7,701 bases of DNA from Desulfobacteraceae bacterium. Its GTDB lineage: Bacteria > Desulfobacterota > Desulfobacteria > Desulfobacterales > UBA11574. The stretch lies in contig JAOUGB010000093.1 of NCBI GenBank assembly GCA_029857875.1, positions 1 to 7,701 on the forward strand, read 5' to 3'. Both the position numbers and the translations under genes were made by a program. Positions 6,515 to 7,701 of the stretch are shown here, one piece after another. Within the stretch, counting starts at the first letter, position 1. Every line of letters begins with the position of its first letter. The notes beneath the pieces were generated by a model. It searched no databases and had not been told where the DNA came from. It saw only the letters and a list, made by a program, of their open reading frames with translations.

Positions 6515-7456
6515 TTAAGAATTTTCAGCAAACAGGAATGAAATTGCGTTTCGTCCTTTTTCTTTTGAAAGATACATGGCCTGATCAGCTCTTTTTATAA
6601 ATTCTGACAGCGATTCTTTATTATAATATTCTGTTACACCGACACTGATGGTTACGGTGACGACATTTCCGGGTTCCGGAAAAAAGTTTTCGAATTCCAC
6701 AGCGGCTCTAATCCTGTGGGCAACATTATTGGCCTCTTGTCCTTTGGTCTCCGGAAGAATAACTGTAAATTCTTCACCGCCATATCTGAAAGCGGAATCC
6801 ATTGTTCTAAGACACGATTGGATAATCTGCCCTATTCTAACCAGAACTTTGTCGCCTTCAAGGTGACCGTATGTATCGTTGTACACTTTAAAGTTATCAA
6901 TATCTAAAAGCAAAAGCGCGAGGGGGTGACCATACCGGCGACAGCGATCAATCTCTATTTCCAGCAAATGATAAAAATGTCTTAAATTGTATAATTTGGT
7001 GAGGCCATCTGTTATAGCAAGGTTTTCGAGCTTGCTGAGAATACGGTTGCGTTCCTTGGTGAGTCGTCTTTCTTTTAAGACTCTTTTCAATCTCAGCAAC
7101 AGTTCCTCAAAACGAAACGGTTTGAAAACAAGATCGCTGGCACCTTTATTGATTGCTTCTTCATAAGAATAACTCTCACTGTAACCCGTCATTACAATGA
7201 CATCGATATCGTAATTTTGTTTGATCTGAGATGTAAGTTGAAGACCATCCTTGCCGGGAAGCAAAATATCGGTTATGACAATTTGAATAGTGCCTGATTT
7301 TATTATTTCAAACGCCTCTTCCGCACTGGGAGCGGAGAAGGCATTGTAGTCTGATTTTGTTAAGAATTCATGTATGGAGTTTCTTATGGCATCATCATCT
7401 TCAACGATTAAAATGTTTTCACCCATTTTTCTCTGACTCATCCTATTCTTTTTCAT
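6515..7456 (-). CDS. Response regulator with GGDEF domain, probable diguanylate cyclase
   Basis: Receiver domain plus GGDEF domain, predicted to make c-di-GMP from two GTP when its Asp is phosphorylated; cytoplasmic. It has 313 residues. Receiver (about 13-128): acidic pocket Glu19-Asp20-Asp21, phospho-acceptor Asp63 in ITDILLPG, Thr90 in VMTG, Lys112 in FKPF. A charged helix rich in Arg, Lys and Leu (about 120-145), probably a coiled-coil stalk, leads to GGDEF (about 146-308), with ITDGLTKLYN, metal residue Asp185 in LLDIDNF, GGEEF (226-230), and an inhibitory RxxD (217-220) exactly five residues before GGEEF. The active site is intact. The start is uncertain: no clear Shine-Dalgarno stands before 7456, and ATGs at codons 6 and 11 are possible; the sequence MGENILIVEDD at codon 11 looks like a natural receiver start. 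No histidine kinase is adjacent, so the signal is unknown. It converges on znuB and diverges from lepA. Confidence 0.93.
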   Translation of the reverse strand: MKKNRMSQRKMGENILIVEDDDAIRNSIHEFLTKSDYNAFSAPSAEEAFEIIKSGTIQIVITDILLPGKDGLQLTSQIKQNYDIDVIVMTGYSESYSYEEAINKGASDLVFKPFRFEELLLRLKRVLKERRLTKERNRILSKLENLAITDGLTKLYNLRHFYHLLEIEIDRCRRYGHPLALLLLDIDNFKVYNDTYGHLEGDKVLVRIGQIIQSCLRTMDSAFRYGGEEFTVILPETKGQEANNVAHRIRAAVEFENFFPEPGNVVTVTISVGVTEYYNKESLSEFIKRADQAMYLSKEKGRNAISFLFAENS

Positions 7457-7495
7457 TTAATTTAAAGAGATATATCGACACTTTTGGTGTTAGGC

Positions 7496-7523
7496 TTGAC
7501 ATGTTTAATATCATTTTGATAAA
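7496..7523 (+). promoter_or_regulatory. Candidate sigma70-type promoter of lepA
   Basis: TTGACA (7496-7501) is a perfect -35 box; GATAAA (7518-7523) follows after 16 bases and matches the -10 consensus at 4 of 6. Transcription would begin near 7530, giving a leader of about 125 bases before the lepA ATG. This is the best promoter match I found in the window. Confidence 0.5.
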
Positions 7524-7559
7524 AGACTGCTCCTTGATAAAGCGCCGCGAGCATATGAA

Positions 7560-7587
7560 AACTTGTACAAGTTCAAAACATAACTTG
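7560..7587. promoter_or_regulatory. 14-bp perfect palindrome plus third half-site in the lepA leader
   Basis: AACTTGTACAAGTT (7560-7573) is perfectly self-complementary. A further AACTTG (7582-7587) follows, so the middle CAAGTT (7568-7573) can pair with either the upstream or the downstream copy. As DNA it looks like a dimeric repressor operator placed about 30 bases after the predicted lepA start; as RNA it offers two alternative hairpins. On the other strand it lies about 105-130 bases before the GGDEF gene and could control that gene instead. The regulator is unknown. Confidence 0.4.
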
Positions 7588-7653
7588 AAAAAAAGATGGT
7601 GTCAACAGGCTTTTGACCGATGGTAGATGTAGAAAGATAGGTTAATAACTAAA

Positions 7654-7701
7654 ATGAAAAACATAAGAAATTTTAGCATTGTAGCTCATATTGATCATGG
7701 C
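7654..7701 (+). CDS. lepA: Elongation factor 4 / LepA GTPase (3' partial, first 16 codons)
   Basis: The last 48 bases read MKNIRNFSIVAHIDHG and run off the window just before the expected GK[ST] of the P-loop. IRNFSI-AHIDHG is the characteristic LepA N-terminus; the related TypA/BipA usually reads IRNIAIIAHVDHG. LepA is a ribosome-bound translational GTPase thought to act in initiation or back-translocation. The upstream ribosome binding site is weak (TAGG at 7638-7641, 12 bases from the ATG). Only the G1 start is visible, so the call rests on 16 residues, but these are very distinctive. Confidence 0.85.
   Translation, partial: MKNIRNFSIVAHIDHG

Noticed and set aside
6403..6600. 65-codon plus-strand frame starting inside the palindromic element
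   Set aside because: TTG start without a ribosome binding site; it spans the element boundary and the end of the GGDEF gene on the other strand.
7357..7626. 89-codon plus-strand frame between the GGDEF gene and lepA
   Set aside because: Starts antisense within the GGDEF gene and runs through the regulatory region; low-complexity product with no start signal.
1..7701. CRISPR array, tRNA, rRNA, phage or defence genes
   Set aside because: I looked for spaced direct repeats, cloverleaf-like sequences and typical accessory proteins and saw none.

Overview
The window is ordinary bacterial chromosome, moderately AT-rich, with tightly packed operons and Shine-Dalgarno-led starts. I can name seven genes with good support: livG (5' cut by the window edge), livF, pncB, pncA, znuA, znuC and znuB. 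There is also a response-regulator/diguanylate cyclase gene and the first 16 codons of lepA. Protein style, gene mix and a palindromic TA-flanked repeat suggest a Gram-negative bacterium, perhaps a Desulfobacterales-type deltaproteobacterium. That placement is inference from general resemblance, not from a marker gene.

Layout. 1-1361 (+): the two ATPase genes of a branched-chain amino acid ABC importer, livG and livF, overlapping at their junction. 1362-1661: a 300-base gap with an AT-only hairpin just after livF, a possible 57-codon ORF behind a good ribosome binding site, and a long-range inverted repeat. 1662-3523 (-): pncA and pncB, overlapping by ATGA, a two-step NAD salvage operon (nicotinamide to nicotinate to nicotinate mononucleotide). 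3524-3782: an AT-rich divergent promoter region. 3783-6317 (+): znuA-znuC-znuB, a complete high-affinity zinc ABC importer with overlapping genes. 6315-6459: a palindromic MITE-like element that touches the znuB stop codon. 6515-7456 (-): a stand-alone receiver-GGDEF protein. 7457-7653: a divergent regulatory region with a sigma70-like promoter and a 14-bp perfect palindrome ahead of lepA, which starts at 7654 and runs off the window.

How the genes work together. The three metabolic units are independent: amino-acid uptake, pyridine nucleotide salvage and zinc uptake. In znuABC, ZnuA captures zinc in the periplasm (His61, His144, His208, Asp280 plus a His-rich loop), ZnuB carries it across the membrane and ZnuC hydrolyses ATP. 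The diguanylate cyclase has an intact GGEEF active site and an RxxD inhibitory site, so it is probably an active, feedback-controlled c-di-GMP synthase; its partner kinase is not in the window.

I found no convincing previously undescribed multi-gene system. The items most worth a second look are the TA-flanked palindromic element at 6315-6459, the palindrome cluster in the lepA leader, the Cys/His tail of ZnuC, and the structured livF-pncB gap.
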